The position numbers and the translations under genes were made by a program. Under the pieces are notes generated by a model. That model did no database searches and was not told the origin of the DNA. It worked only from the letters and a program-made list of their open reading frames with translations. From Pseudomonas sp. N040 (GTDB taxonomy: Bacteria > Pseudomonadota > Gammaproteobacteria > Pseudomonadales > Pseudomonadaceae), in contig NZ_JADOBE010000011.1 in assembly GCF_015637705.1 (NCBI RefSeq), forward strand, positions 1 to 64,000: DNA of 64,000 nucleotides, written 5' to 3'. How positions within the stretch are numbered: the stretch's first letter is position 1; each line of letters begins with the position of its first letter. Positions 1 through 8,703 of this stretch are shown here, one piece after another.

Positions 1-136
1 CCCGGATCGCAGCGTAGCGAAGAGCCGGGCCGGATGCCGGGGGCGCTTTCTCTTTGCTTACTTTCTCTTTGCGCAAACAAAGAGAAAGTAAGGCGTCGTG
101 CAGGACGCAACCTGTAGCCCTGTGCCGCGGAAAGCG
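1..136. repeat. Dispersed palindromic repeat, copy 1
   Basis: At 58-91 two perfect 14-base arms, TTACTTTCTCTTTG and CAAAGAGAAAGTAA, are separated by 6 bases. The 15-mer GTGCCGCGGAAAGCG follows at 122-136. A second copy with the same palindrome type and the same 15-mer at nearly the same distance lies at 10791-10867. Positions 1-29 form a further inverted repeat (CCCGG..CCGGG). I see no coding capacity in 1-341; the 64-codon reading frame through it is repeat-derived. This is a non-coding intergenic repeat family; its function is unknown. Confidence 0.7.
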
Positions 137-341
137 CGGCGGTCAGGCTCAAAGCCTGCGCACGTCAGAAAATCAGCAGCGGATTTCCAATCCGATGCAC
201 TTCACGCACTTCCCCGCGATGCCACGACAATCCGTCTTTCAGGCCTGATCAGGCATACCTATCGGCTTCATTGAAAGCCGGCATTGGTTTGCGGCGAATG
301 GCTGCGGCACTCTGGCGACGTGAATTGAGGAGGACGCCAGC

Positions 342-512
342 ATGCTCAAGACCGCAACCTTTACCGCCATGCACTTCTGCATCGCCTTTTCGGTGGCCTA
401 TCTGGTTACCGGCAGCCTTGCCGCCGGTGGCCTGCTGGCGATCATCGAGCCACTGTGCAACGCCGTCGGTTTCTTCTTCCATGAAAAGCTCTGGGCGCGC
501 CTGGCGGCCTGA
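342..512 (+). CDS. Small DUF2061-family membrane protein
   Basis: A 56-codon gene starting MLKTATFTAMHF and ending FFFHEKLWARLAA. The ATG follows a good ribosome site (GAGGAGG, about 8 bases upstream). Residues 7-25 and about 27-45 are hydrophobic and could form a two-helix hairpin. The K-x-x-x-F-x-x-M-H-F start and the F-F-H-E-x-x-W end are typical of the short DUF2061 inner-membrane family, whose function is unknown. It stands alone, 67 bases before the homospermidine synthase gene on the same strand. Family assignment is from pattern recognition. Confidence 0.7.
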   Translation: MLKTATFTAMHFCIAFSVAYLVTGSLAAGGLLAIIEPLCNAVGFFFHEKLWARLAA

Positions 513-579
513 AGCGGCAACTGCGCGCAAAGCCGCTGGCTATACTGCACCAGTACCCTGGCGATTGCGGCGGTAAAAC

Positions 580-1998
580 ATGAGCGCGCACAAGACCCAC
601 ACGGCGTTTTCCGGGCGGCTGGTAATGCTTGGCTTCGGCAGCATCGGCCGCGGGGTGCTGCCGCTGATCCTGCGCCACATCGACATCCAGCCGGCGCAGA
701 TCAGCATCCTCAGCGCCAACCAGCACGGCATCGACCTTGCCCGTGGCCAGGGCGTGAATTTCCGCGTACAGGCACTCAGCGCCGACAACCTGGCGCGCGT
801 GCTGGAGCCGCTGCTGGGTCCGGGCGACTGCCTGCTCAACCTGTCGGTGGCGGTGTCCAGCCTCGCGCTGATCCGCTTCTGCCATCCGCGTGAGGTGCTG
901 TACCTGGATGCCTGCATCGAGCCGTGGGCCGGCGGCTACACCGACCCCAACCTGTCAACCAGCCAGCGCAGCAACTATGCCCTGCGCGAGGCGGCGCTGA
1001 CGCTCGGCCGGGAACTGGGCAAGGGACCCACTGCGGTGGTGACCCATGGCGCCAACCCCGGGCTGGTGTCGCATCTGGTCAAGCAGGCGCTGCTGGACAT
1101 CGCCCGCGATACCGGCGTGGCGGTCGGTGATCCGCGCAGCCGGGAAGACTGGGCCGGGCTGGCCCGGCGCCTGGAAATCAGGGTCATCCACATCGCCGAA
1201 CGCGACACCCAGATAAGCCCACGCCGGCGCCAGCTCGGTGAGTTCGTCAACACCTGGTCGGTGGATGGCTTCATCGGCGAAAGCTGCCAACCGGCCGAAC
1301 TCGGCTGGGGCAGCCATGAGCGGCACTGGCCCGAGAATGCCCGGCGGCATGCTTTCGGCAGCGGCTGCGCGATCTACCTGATGCAGCCGGGCGCAGCCAC
1401 CCGCGTGCGCACCTGGACCCCCCAGGCCGGCCCCTTTCATGCCTTCCTGATTTCCCACAGCGAGGCGCTCTCGCTCGCCGACTACCTGAGTGTCAGTGCC
1501 GACGGCGGCTTGCTCTACCGCCCTACCGTGCACTACGCCTATCACCCCTGCGACGATGCCGTACTGTCCCTGCACGAGCTGGCCGGACGCAACTGGGTCC
1601 CGCCGGAGCACAAGCGCATCCTCGGCGACGAGATCAGCGCGGGCAGCGACGAGCTGGGCGTACTGCTGGCAGGCCATGGGCGCAACGCCTACTGGTATGG
1701 ATCGCTGCTGAGCGATCGGCAGGCACGTGCACTGGCACCCAACAACAGCGCCACTACCTTGCAGGTAACCGCCGGGATACTCGGCGGCCTGGTCTGGGCC
1801 ATGGAGAATCCCCGCTGCGGGCTGGTCGAACCGGAGGCTATGGATTTTCGTCGGGTGCTGGAGATCAGCCGGCCTTATCTGGGACAGCTCGCCGGCCACT
1901 ACAGCGAATGGAACCCTCTGCAGGATCGCGGGCGTCTGTTCCCCGAGCAACTGGATAACGGCGATCCCTGGCAGTTCCTAAACATTGAGGTGTGCTGA
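580..1998 (+). CDS. hss: Homospermidine synthase
   Basis: A 472-aa protein of the saccharopine dehydrogenase-like fold. An N-terminal NAD-binding Rossmann motif, GFGSIGRGVLP, lies at about residues 18-28. Later blocks such as VTHGANPGLVSHLVKQA and the C-terminal EPEAMDFRRVLEI are characteristic of bacterial homospermidine synthase. That enzyme joins two putrescine units (or putrescine and spermidine) in an NAD-dependent reaction to make sym-homospermidine in the cytosol. The length is normal for the family. The ATG at 580 has no strong ribosome site, so expression may be modest. No other polyamine gene is nearby. Promoter not identified. Confidence 0.88.
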   Translation: MSAHKTHTAFSGRLVMLGFGSIGRGVLPLILRHIDIQPAQISILSANQHGIDLARGQGVNFRVQALSADNLARVLEPLLGPGDCLLNLSVAVSSLALIRFCHPREVLYLDACIEPWAGGYTDPNLSTSQRSNYALREAALTLGRELGKGPTAVVTHGANPGLVSHLVKQALLDIARDTGVAVGDPRSREDWAGLARRLEIRVIHIAERDTQISPRRRQLGEFVNTWSVDGFIGESCQPAELGWGSHERHWPENARRHAFGSGCAIYLMQPGAATRVRTWTPQAGPFHAFLISHSEALSLADYLSVSADGGLLYRPTVHYAYHPCDDAVLSLHELAGRNWVPPEHKRILGDEISAGSDELGVLLAGHGRNAYWYGSLLSDRQARALAPNNSATTLQVTAGILGGLVWAMENPRCGLVEPEAMDFRRVLEISRPYLGQLAGHYSEWNPLQDRGRLFPEQLDNGDPWQFLNIEVC

Positions 1999-2086
1999 AC
2001 GGCCTCCGCTGCGCCGGGCATGGCTGGCCGGCGCCCTTCTCCGCTAAGATGCGCGCCTTGCCCTTCATTACCCGCGTGCCCAACTC

Positions 2087-3649
2087 ATGCCTGTCCCTTC
2101 GCGCTCCCTGCTCCTGCCCTACCTGTCTGCCAGCCTGCTGGCCCTGCTCGCCCTCGGCGGGCTCTGGTACGGCATCGGCCAGCCGGTGACCCTCGCGGAT
2201 GCCGCGACCCCCACGCACAAGCTGCAATGCGTCTCCTACAGCCCGTTCGACAAGGACCAGTCGCCGTTCGACCAACCCTTTGTGCTGCGCACCGAGCGCA
2301 TGGACGCCGACCTGGCGCTGCTCGCCAGCCGCTTCGACTGCGTGCGCACCTATTCGATGACCGGCCTGGAGGCGATGCCGGAGCTGGCGCGCAAGCATGG
2401 CCTGAAAATGCTCAGCGGTGCCTGGGTGAGCAGCGATCCGCTGGCCACCCAGCTGGAAATCGACGCGCTGATCGAGAGCGCGAATGCCAACCCGGACGTG
2501 GTCAGCGCGGTGATCGTCGGCAACGAGGCGCTGCTGCGCAAGGAAGTCACCGGTCCGCAGCTGGTCAGGCTGATCGAGACGGTCAAGCGCCAGGTCAAGC
2601 AACCGGTGACCTATGCCGATGTCTGGGAGTTCTGGCAGCAGTACCCGGAAGTCGCGCCGGCCGTGGACTTCCTGACCATTCACCTGCTGCCTTACTGGGA
2701 AGACCAGCCGCTGGGGATCGACGATGCCCTCGCCCACGTCGGCAGGATCCGCGAGGAATTCGGTCGGCAGTACGCCCCCAAGGACATTCTGATCGGGGAA
2801 ACCGGCTGGCCCAGCGAAGGCCGCCAGCGCGAAACCGCCCTGCCCAGCCGCCTCAACGAAGCCCGCTTCATCCGCGGCTTCGTGCACATGGCCGAGCAGC
2901 ACGGCTGGCACTACAACCTGATCGAAGCCTTCGACCAGCCGTGGAAGCGCGAAAGCGAAGGCGCGGTCGGTGGCTACTGGGGCCTGTTCGATGCCGACCG
3001 GCAGGAAAAGCACGTGCTGGCCGGAGCGGTGTCCAACCTGCCGCTGTGGCCCCGCTGGCTGGCCGGCTCAGTGCTGCTGGCAGTGGCGGCCCTGCTGCTG
3101 GCCGGGCGCCCGGCCAGCATGCAGGCGGCACTGCTGCTGCCGCTGACGGCCGGACTGGGCGCGGCGAGCATCGCCCTGTGGGGCGAACTGGCGCTGATCA
3201 CCAGCCGCTTCGCCGGCGAGTGGTTGTGGGCGGCGCTGCTGCTGGGGCTCAACCTGCTGGTGCTGCTGCATGCGGTGCTGGCCCTGGCGGCCCGCCAGGG
3301 CTGGCGCCAGCAGTGCTTCGCCTGGCTGCAGCAGCGCGCCGGCTGGTGGCTGCTGGCCAGCGGCTTTGCCGGGGCGGTGCTGATGCTCGGGCTGGTCTTC
3401 GATCCGCGCTACCGCAGTTTCCCGACGGCCGCCCTGCTGCTGCCGGCGCTGTTCTACCTGCTGCGCCCGGTGCCGGTGGCGCCGCGGGAAGCGGGTCTGC
3501 TGGCGGCGCTGATCGGCCTGGGGATTCCCTTCCAGCTGTACCAGGAAGGCCTGGGCAACCTGCAGGCGTTCGGCTGGGCGCTGGTCAGCCTGTTGCTCGC
3601 CGCAGCCCTGCTGCGCGCGCTGCGGCTTGCTGGCGTACCGCGCGCCTGA
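2087..3649 (+). CDS. Membrane-anchored GH17 beta-1,3-glucan-active enzyme
   Basis: A 520-aa protein. An N-terminal anchor (about residues 8-30) is followed by a glycoside hydrolase family 17 domain (about 45-315). The likely acid/base is Glu147 in IVGNEALL and the nucleophile Glu238 in LIGETGWPS, both classical GH17 motifs. The rest (about 325-515) is a run of roughly six to seven hydrophobic helices. Bacterial GH17 domains, such as that of NdvB, can act as beta-glucan transglycosylases or hydrolases. The catalytic domain should face the periplasm. No GT2 glucan synthase lies beside it, so the source of its substrate is unclear. The ATG at 2087 lacks an obvious ribosome site. Confidence 0.82.
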   Translation: MPVPSRSLLLPYLSASLLALLALGGLWYGIGQPVTLADAATPTHKLQCVSYSPFDKDQSPFDQPFVLRTERMDADLALLASRFDCVRTYSMTGLEAMPELARKHGLKMLSGAWVSSDPLATQLEIDALIESANANPDVVSAVIVGNEALLRKEVTGPQLVRLIETVKRQVKQPVTYADVWEFWQQYPEVAPAVDFLTIHLLPYWEDQPLGIDDALAHVGRIREEFGRQYAPKDILIGETGWPSEGRQRETALPSRLNEARFIRGFVHMAEQHGWHYNLIEAFDQPWKRESEGAVGGYWGLFDADRQEKHVLAGAVSNLPLWPRWLAGSVLLAVAALLLAGRPASMQAALLLPLTAGLGAASIALWGELALITSRFAGEWLWAALLLGLNLLVLLHAVLALAARQGWRQQCFAWLQQRAGWWLLASGFAGAVLMLGLVFDPRYRSFPTAALLLPALFYLLRPVPVAPREAGLLAALIGLGIPFQLYQEGLGNLQAFGWALVSLLLAAALLRALRLAGVPRA

Positions 3650-3696
3650 GCAATCCAGCAACCGCCTGACTGACCAGGGTAAAATCGGCGCAGTCC

Positions 3697-4080
3697 TCAG
3701 CTGGCGGTTTGCGGCGACCCTGCCGGCGCATTGCGTACCAGGCGCAGCCCGGCCAGCACCACGGCAAACACCGCCAGGCTGGCGCTGTACAGGATCAGTG
3801 CCGGAATGGCGCACATCAGCGCCAGCACAGCGAGCCGCCAGCCATTGCGGCGCGGCACGCAGAACGCCAGCAATGACAGCCCCAGCGCCAGCCCGGCGAT
3901 CACCCGGAAGTGGATCAGCAGCCCGAGCCCGGAGCGTAACTGGCACTCCCAGCGCGCCGCCTGTTCCCCGCACAGGCCCACCCAGCGCCCGTCTTCCATG
4001 AGCCCGAAACGCAGGCCATAGCTGGCCGCAAGGCTCAGCCCGATCAGCAAAACAACCAGCAGTAGCGAACGTCGTGACAT
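3697..4080 (-). CDS. Small four-helix membrane protein, unknown function
   Basis: A 127-aa protein starting MSRRSLLLVVLLIGL. Hydrophobic stretches at about residues 5-22, 55-75, 82-98 and 100-116 suggest four membrane helices with a short periplasmic loop. The loop holds two cysteines (LCGEQ and WECQLR). It converges with the GH17 gene (47 bases between the stops) and diverges from the alpha/beta hydrolase gene across 169 bases. I do not recognise a named family. It may be conserved with the GH17 gene in related genomes, but that is inference. Confidence 0.6.
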   Translation of the reverse strand: MSRRSLLLVVLLIGLSLAASYGLRFGLMEDGRWVGLCGEQAARWECQLRSGLGLLIHFRVIAGLALGLSLLAFCVPRRNGWRLAVLALMCAIPALILYSASLAVFAVVLAGLRLVRNAPAGSPQTAS

Positions 4081-4249
4081 GCAAGCATCCTGAATGAAGC
4101 CGGGGGAGGTCGATTAGCCCTGATAGCGGGTTATCATCGAACAGATTGAAATAAGCAGAAAGAATCAGGCCGCAGGCCAGGCCAGCGCTTGCGCAATCCA
4201 CGGCGAAGCTATTAACTGCCGCGTGATTCGCAACCCGAGAGACTGTCCC

Positions 4250-5548
4250 ATGCGCAGCTTGCACCGTCTAGCCGCCTTCTTCGGCGCATTATCCCTGAGC
4301 TGTGTCGCTCTGGCAGCCGAAATCGATCCGGCCACCTATGGCTATCCCATCAGTAACCCGTTCGAAGCCACCATCACCTCGACACCGCCGGCCCAGCAGC
4401 CCGCACTGCCGGCCGATGACGACATCGACCAGAGCGATTACACGCTCGACCTGATGCCGGAACGCGGCGACAAGATGCCCGATACCTTCTGGGCGGTGAA
4501 GCAGCTGCGCTATCGGCTGGCCCGGCAGGCAGGCCCGGCGCCGCTGATGTTCATCATTGCCGGCACTGGCGCCAGCTACAACGAAAGCAAGATGGAGTTC
4601 CTCAAGAAGCTGTTCTACGGCGCCGGCTATCACGTGGTGCAGATATCCTCGCCGACCAGCTTCAACTTCATCGTCGCCGCCTCGACCAATGCCACCCCGG
4701 GGATTTCCGCGGATGACGCCAAAGACCTGTACCGGGTCATGGGCGCGATCAGCGATCAACACCATGACCTGCAGGTCACCCGCTATGACATCACCGGCTA
4801 CAGCCTGGGCGCCCTGAATGCGGCCTTTGTCAGCAAGCTGGACGAGGGCCGCAAGCGCTTCAACTTTTCCCGCGTGCTGCTGCTGAACCCGCCGGTCAAC
4901 CTGTACACCTCGGTGAGCAACCTGGACAGCCTGGTGCACGTGCGCCTGCCCGGGGTAACCAGCCAGTACACCTTCCTCGATGAATTGCTGGACAAGATGA
5001 CCCGCTACTTCAGCGCGGAGGGCCGCATCAACGTCGACGCCGCCACCGTGTTCAACTTCCAGAATTCCAAGGAGCGCCTGAGCAACGAACAGATGGCCAT
5101 GATCATCGGTGCCTCGTTCCGCTCTTCCTCGGCCGACATCATCTTCACCTCAGACCTGATCAACCAGCGCAACCTGATCACCCCGGTGGGCAGCGAAATC
5201 GGCTACGGCACCAGCATGGTTCCGTTCTTCCGCAAGGCCCTGGCCTGCGATTTCATCTGCTACCTGAACCAGCAGATGCTGCCCTACTGGCAATCGCGCA
5301 ACCCCGGCGGGGATCTCGAGCAACTGGTGCATGAGACCGGACTGGTTGCGCTCGAGGATTACCTGAAGAGCAGCCCGAAGATCGCCGTCTTCCACAACGC
5401 CGACGACATCATCCTCGGGCCGGGCGATTTGGGCTTTCTGCGCAGCACCTTTGGCAATCGCCTGACCGTTTATCCGCTGGGCGGGCACTGCGGCAATATC
5501 AACTACCGCGTCAACACCGACGCCATGCTGGAGTTCTTCCGTGGCTAA
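4250..5548 (+). CDS. Exported alpha/beta-hydrolase-fold protein upstream of mlaA
   Basis: A 432-aa protein. I chose the ATG at 4250, not the GTG at 4223, because it begins a clean signal peptide (MRSLHRLAAFFGALSLSC..ALAA) and follows GAGAG. The nucleophile elbow is TGYSLGA with Ser185. A late Asp (HNADDII) and His (GGHCGN) complete a plausible Ser-Asp-His triad, so it looks like an active periplasmic hydrolase. Its last 8 bases overlap mlaA, so the two are translationally coupled. That suggests a role in outer-membrane phospholipid handling, for example as a lipase or esterase, but the substrate is not shown. Homologues are sometimes labelled serine/threonine kinase, for which I see no support. 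Confidence 0.78.
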   Translation: MRSLHRLAAFFGALSLSCVALAAEIDPATYGYPISNPFEATITSTPPAQQPALPADDDIDQSDYTLDLMPERGDKMPDTFWAVKQLRYRLARQAGPAPLMFIIAGTGASYNESKMEFLKKLFYGAGYHVVQISSPTSFNFIVAASTNATPGISADDAKDLYRVMGAISDQHHDLQVTRYDITGYSLGALNAAFVSKLDEGRKRFNFSRVLLLNPPVNLYTSVSNLDSLVHVRLPGVTSQYTFLDELLDKMTRYFSAEGRINVDAATVFNFQNSKERLSNEQMAMIIGASFRSSSADIIFTSDLINQRNLITPVGSEIGYGTSMVPFFRKALACDFICYLNQQMLPYWQSRNPGGDLEQLVHETGLVALEDYLKSSPKIAVFHNADDIILGPGDLGFLRSTFGNRLTVYPLGGHCGNINYRVNTDAMLEFFRG

Positions 5549-6320
5549 GAAATATCTCCTGCTGGCCCTGCTGCTCGGCAGCCCGCTGGCACTTGGCGAA
5601 GTCGCCGACGCGCCGGATGCCGACAGCTTCAAGCGTCCCCTGGAAATTCTCAAGTTCACCCCGGCACTCAACGAGGGCGTGTTCGACAAGTCGACCTACC
5701 AGACCATTGATGTCTACGATCCGTTCGAGGCGGTGAACCGGCACATCTACCAGTTCAACTATCACGCCGACCAGTACGTCATGCTGCCGCTGGTGCGCGG
5801 GTACAAGTACGTTACCCCGGAAGTGGCCCGCGATGGCGTGAGCAACTTCTTCAGCAACCTGGATGACGTGGGCAACCTGCTCAACAGCCTGCTGCAACTC
5901 AAGGGCGAACAGTCGATGCGCATCACCGCGCGCCTGCTGTTCAACACCACGTTCGGGGTGCTCGGCCTGTGGGACCCGGCCAGCAAGATGGGCCTGCCCA
6001 AGGAGAAAGAAGATTTCGGTGTGACCCTGGGCCACTACGGTGTAGCCGAAGGTCCGTACATCATGCTGCCGCTGCTCGGACCGTCCAACCTGCGTGACAC
6101 CACCGGCCTGGTCACCGATACCCTGGCCGAGAACAGCATCGACTTCCTCAACGTGCCCACGGAAAGCAGCCGGCACCCGGAGCTCATGCTGCTGGACGGC
6201 GTCAACACCCGCTACACCACGCCATTCGAATACGGCCAGCTGGACACCCCGTTCGAGTACCTGAAGGTGCGTTTCCTCTACACCGAGATGCGCCGGCTGA
6301 AAATCAACGTGAACGACTGA
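5541..6320 (+). CDS. mlaA: MlaA/VacJ family outer-membrane lipid asymmetry protein
   Basis: A 259-aa protein with the MlaA core: DPFEAVNRHIYQFN, then GVSNFFSNLDDVGNLLNSLLQLK and GLWDPASKMGL. MlaA sits in the outer membrane with porins and removes mislocalised phospholipids from the outer leaflet for the MlaC/MlaFEDB pathway. The start is GTG at 5541 with GGAG about 8 bases upstream, inside the end of the hydrolase gene. The N-terminus is a simple signal peptide (YLLLALLLGSPLALG) with no lipobox. The whole protein contains no cysteine, unlike the E. coli lipoprotein. The other mla genes are not in this window. Confidence 0.9.
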   Translation: MAKKYLLLALLLGSPLALGEVADAPDADSFKRPLEILKFTPALNEGVFDKSTYQTIDVYDPFEAVNRHIYQFNYHADQYVMLPLVRGYKYVTPEVARDGVSNFFSNLDDVGNLLNSLLQLKGEQSMRITARLLFNTTFGVLGLWDPASKMGLPKEKEDFGVTLGHYGVAEGPYIMLPLLGPSNLRDTTGLVTDTLAENSIDFLNVPTESSRHPELMLLDGVNTRYTTPFEYGQLDTPFEYLKVRFLYTEMRRLKINVND

Positions 6321-6362
6321 GGCCACGGCGACGGGCAGATACCCGCTACCGGAACGCAAGCC

Positions 6363-7583
6363 TTACCCGCCAGCCGCCAGCCGCTCAGGCCTGGCCGGCG
6401 CGGGCTGGATGCCGTCCAGCCCGAGGAACTGGCTGAGTGCTTCCTTCTGGCTCATCGCATCCTGGTAACCCAGTTCGATCAACTCGTTGCAGTAGCCCGC
6501 CTCGAACAACAGGTAGCTGAGCACGCCGGCGCCACTGGACTTGGTCGCCCCGGCGCCGCGCAGAAAAAAGCGCAGGGCGACCGGCAATTCATGGCGGTGC
6601 CGCGCGGCAATCTGCTCGATCGGCCGGCTGGGTGACACCACCAGGACTTCCACCGGCCGCAGCCCGAGTACGCTCTGCGTGGACGCCTGCGGTAGCAGCT
6701 GGTTCATCCGGTTGATCCGCTCGAGCAACTCGATATCGCCTTCCAGGCTGTCGACAAAGGTGCTGCTGAGCATGTGTCCGCTGATCTGCGCCAGGCTCGG
6801 CGGTCGCCCGGTCTGCGGCCGCGAGGCCGCCAGATCGGCCGCCGCCCCGCTGGCATTGCCGCTCACCCCGATCACCAGCACCCGGGTGGCGCCCAGATGC
6901 AGCGCCGGACTGATCGGGGCGGACTGGCGCACCGCACCGTCGCCGAAATACTCACGGTTGACCCGCACCGGCGGAAATATCAGCGGCATGGCCGAACTGG
7001 CCAGCAGGTGTTCGAAACCCAGCCGGGTCGGCACGCCGACCCGACGGTGCCGCGCCCAGGGCTCGATCGAGGTGCGGCCCTGGTAGAACGTCACCGCCTG
7101 TCCCGACTCATAGCCAAACGCGGTCACGGCGATGGCGCGCAGTTGCCGACGCGCCAGGGCTGCACCGATCCCACTGAGGTCCAGTTCGCGTTCGAGCAAG
7201 CCCCGCAGCGGCGAATTGTCCAGCAGCGCCACCGGCAATTCCTTGCCCATGCCGAGCAGGCTGTGGCCTATGAAGCGTCCGGCCTGGCGCACGACCCCGG
7301 ACCAGTCGCTGCGATACACCTGATGCGAATGAAAGCCTTGCCAGACCCGCGCCAGGCTGCGGATGGCCTCGGTGAAATGCAGCGCGCCGCAGGCCAGACC
7401 GACGGCATTGATGGCGCCGGCAGAGGTGCCGACGATGACCGGAAACGGATTGTGCGCCGCGTCCGGCAGCAGATCGCCGATCGCGCTCAACACGCCGACC
7501 TGATAGGCCGCCCGCGCCCCACCACCGGAAAGAATCAGCCCGGTCACGGGCTGGCTCGGAACAGCGCTTGCAGCTTTGCTCAT
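6363..7583 (-). CDS. Patatin-like phospholipase family protein
   Basis: A 406-aa protein. An oxyanion loop GGGARAAYQVGVL (about residues 19-31) is followed by the nucleophile motif GTSAGA and the DGA motif in FGDGAVRQ, giving a Ser-Asp dyad. These define the patatin-type lipid acyl hydrolases. No signal peptide is visible, so it is probably cytosolic or peripherally membrane bound. I placed the start at the ATG at 7583 (GGAAG about 7 bases upstream) in preference to a TTG two codons earlier. It converges with mlaA and is followed by nothing on its own strand. The lpxL gene upstream on the same strand is 51 bases away. The natural lipid substrate is unknown. Confidence 0.86.
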   Translation of the reverse strand: MSKAASAVPSQPVTGLILSGGGARAAYQVGVLSAIGDLLPDAAHNPFPVIVGTSAGAINAVGLACGALHFTEAIRSLARVWQGFHSHQVYRSDWSGVVRQAGRFIGHSLLGMGKELPVALLDNSPLRGLLERELDLSGIGAALARRQLRAIAVTAFGYESGQAVTFYQGRTSIEPWARHRRVGVPTRLGFEHLLASSAMPLIFPPVRVNREYFGDGAVRQSAPISPALHLGATRVLVIGVSGNASGAAADLAASRPQTGRPPSLAQISGHMLSSTFVDSLEGDIELLERINRMNQLLPQASTQSVLGLRPVEVLVVSPSRPIEQIAARHRHELPVALRFFLRGAGATKSSGAGVLSYLLFEAGYCNELIELGYQDAMSQKEALSQFLGLDGIQPAPARPERLAAGG

Positions 7584-7634
7584 TGGCAACTTCCGTGGTT
7601 TCCGAACAGGGGTGGTGTGCGTCGCGGGCCGGAG

Positions 7635-8555
7635 TCAGTAGAGCTTGGCCTCACCCGGCGGACGGGTCTTGAAGCGCCGGTGGGCCCACAGGTACTGCTC
7701 CGGATTGGCGCTGACCACCGACTCGACCCACTGGTTGATGCGCAGGCAATCGGCTTCCTCGCTCGCGCCGGGGAAATCCTGCAACGGCGGATGGATGACC
7801 AACCGGTAACCGGAGCCATCCGCCAGGCGTTGCTGGGTGAAGGGCACCACCAGCGCCTTGCCCAGCCGGGCAAACTTGCTGGTAGCGGTTACCGTAGCCG
7901 CCGTCACCCCGAACAGCGGCACGAAGATACTCTGCTTGCGGCCATAGTCCTGGTCCGGTGCGTACCATATCGCCCGCCCGGCCCGCAGCACCTTGAGCAT
8001 GCCGCGCACATCGTCGCGCTCGATGGCGGTGGCATCCAGGTTATGCCGCTCGCGGCCATGGCGCTGGATGTAGTCGAACAGCGGGTTGCCGTGTTCGCGA
8101 TACATGCCATCGATGGTGTGCAGCTGCCCCAGCAGCGTGGCCCCGATCTCCAGGGTGGTGAAATGCACCGCCATCAGGATCACCCCCTGCCCTGCGGCCT
8201 GGGCCTGTTGCAGATGCTGCAGACCTTCTATATGGGCCAGCTTGCGCAGGCGCGCTTTCGGCCACCACCAGCTCATCGACATCTCGAAGAAGGCGATGCC
8301 GGTGGATTCGAAGTTTTTCTTCAGCAAGGCCTCGCGTGCCGCGGGTGTCAGCTGCGGCATGCACAGCTCCAGATTGCGCCGCACGATGTGCCGGCGCGAA
8401 GCCGCCACCCAGTACATCAGCCGCCCCAGGGCGCGCCCCAAGAGCAGCAGCAGCGGATAGGGCAACTGGGTCACCAGCCAGAGCAGGCCCAGGCCCAGCC
8501 ACAGCAACCAGTAGCGCGGATGCAGGAATTCGGCGCGAAATTGCGGTCGCTCCAT
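7635..8555 (-). CDS. lpxL: Lipid A biosynthesis lauroyl acyltransferase (HtrB/LpxL)
   Basis: A 306-aa protein of the LpxL/LpxM family. An N-terminal membrane helix at about residues 16-36 is followed by the catalytic H-x4-E motif in [10 protein letters not shown]. The conserved blocks WYAPDQDYG and FVPLFG follow. The enzyme transfers a secondary acyl chain to the Kdo-lipid A precursor at the inner-membrane cytoplasmic face. It is divergent from minC across 148 bases, the same neighbourhood as PAO1 PA3242 beside minCDE (from memory). Acyl specificity cannot be read from sequence. A second LpxL-type paralogue is common in the genus. Confidence 0.9.
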   Translation of the reverse strand: MERPQFRAEFLHPRYWLLWLGLGLLWLVTQLPYPLLLLLGRALGRLMYWVAASRRHIVRRNLELCMPQLTPAAREALLKKNFESTGIAFFEMSMSWWWPKARLRKLAHIEGLQHLQQAQAAGQGVILMAVHFTTLEIGATLLGQLHTIDGMYREHGNPLFDYIQRHGRERHNLDATAIERDDVRGMLKVLRAGRAIWYAPDQDYGRKQSIFVPLFGVTAATVTATSKFARLGKALVVPFTQQRLADGSGYRLVIHPPLQDFPGASEEADCLRINQWVESVVSANPEQYLWAHRRFKTRPPGEAKLY

Positions 8556-8703
8556 CGGGGATATCTTCCAGACAAGACGGGATGCGGCGATTCTACAGCA
8601 AGAGCCGCGGCTGCAACCAAGCCGGCAGTCTCCGCGCGGCCGCTTGCGGCGCTGCGGCCTAATGGTTATAAGTCGTGGCCATTTTTACTGCAGTGGATCC
8701 CCC

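Noticed and set aside
54..248. A 64-codon frame at the left edge
   Set aside because: Its first half is the dispersed palindromic repeat; no ribosome site.
1865..4264. Two long minus-strand frames (382 and 398 codons)
   Set aside because: They are antisense to the homospermidine synthase and GH17 genes, both of which have intact catalytic motifs.
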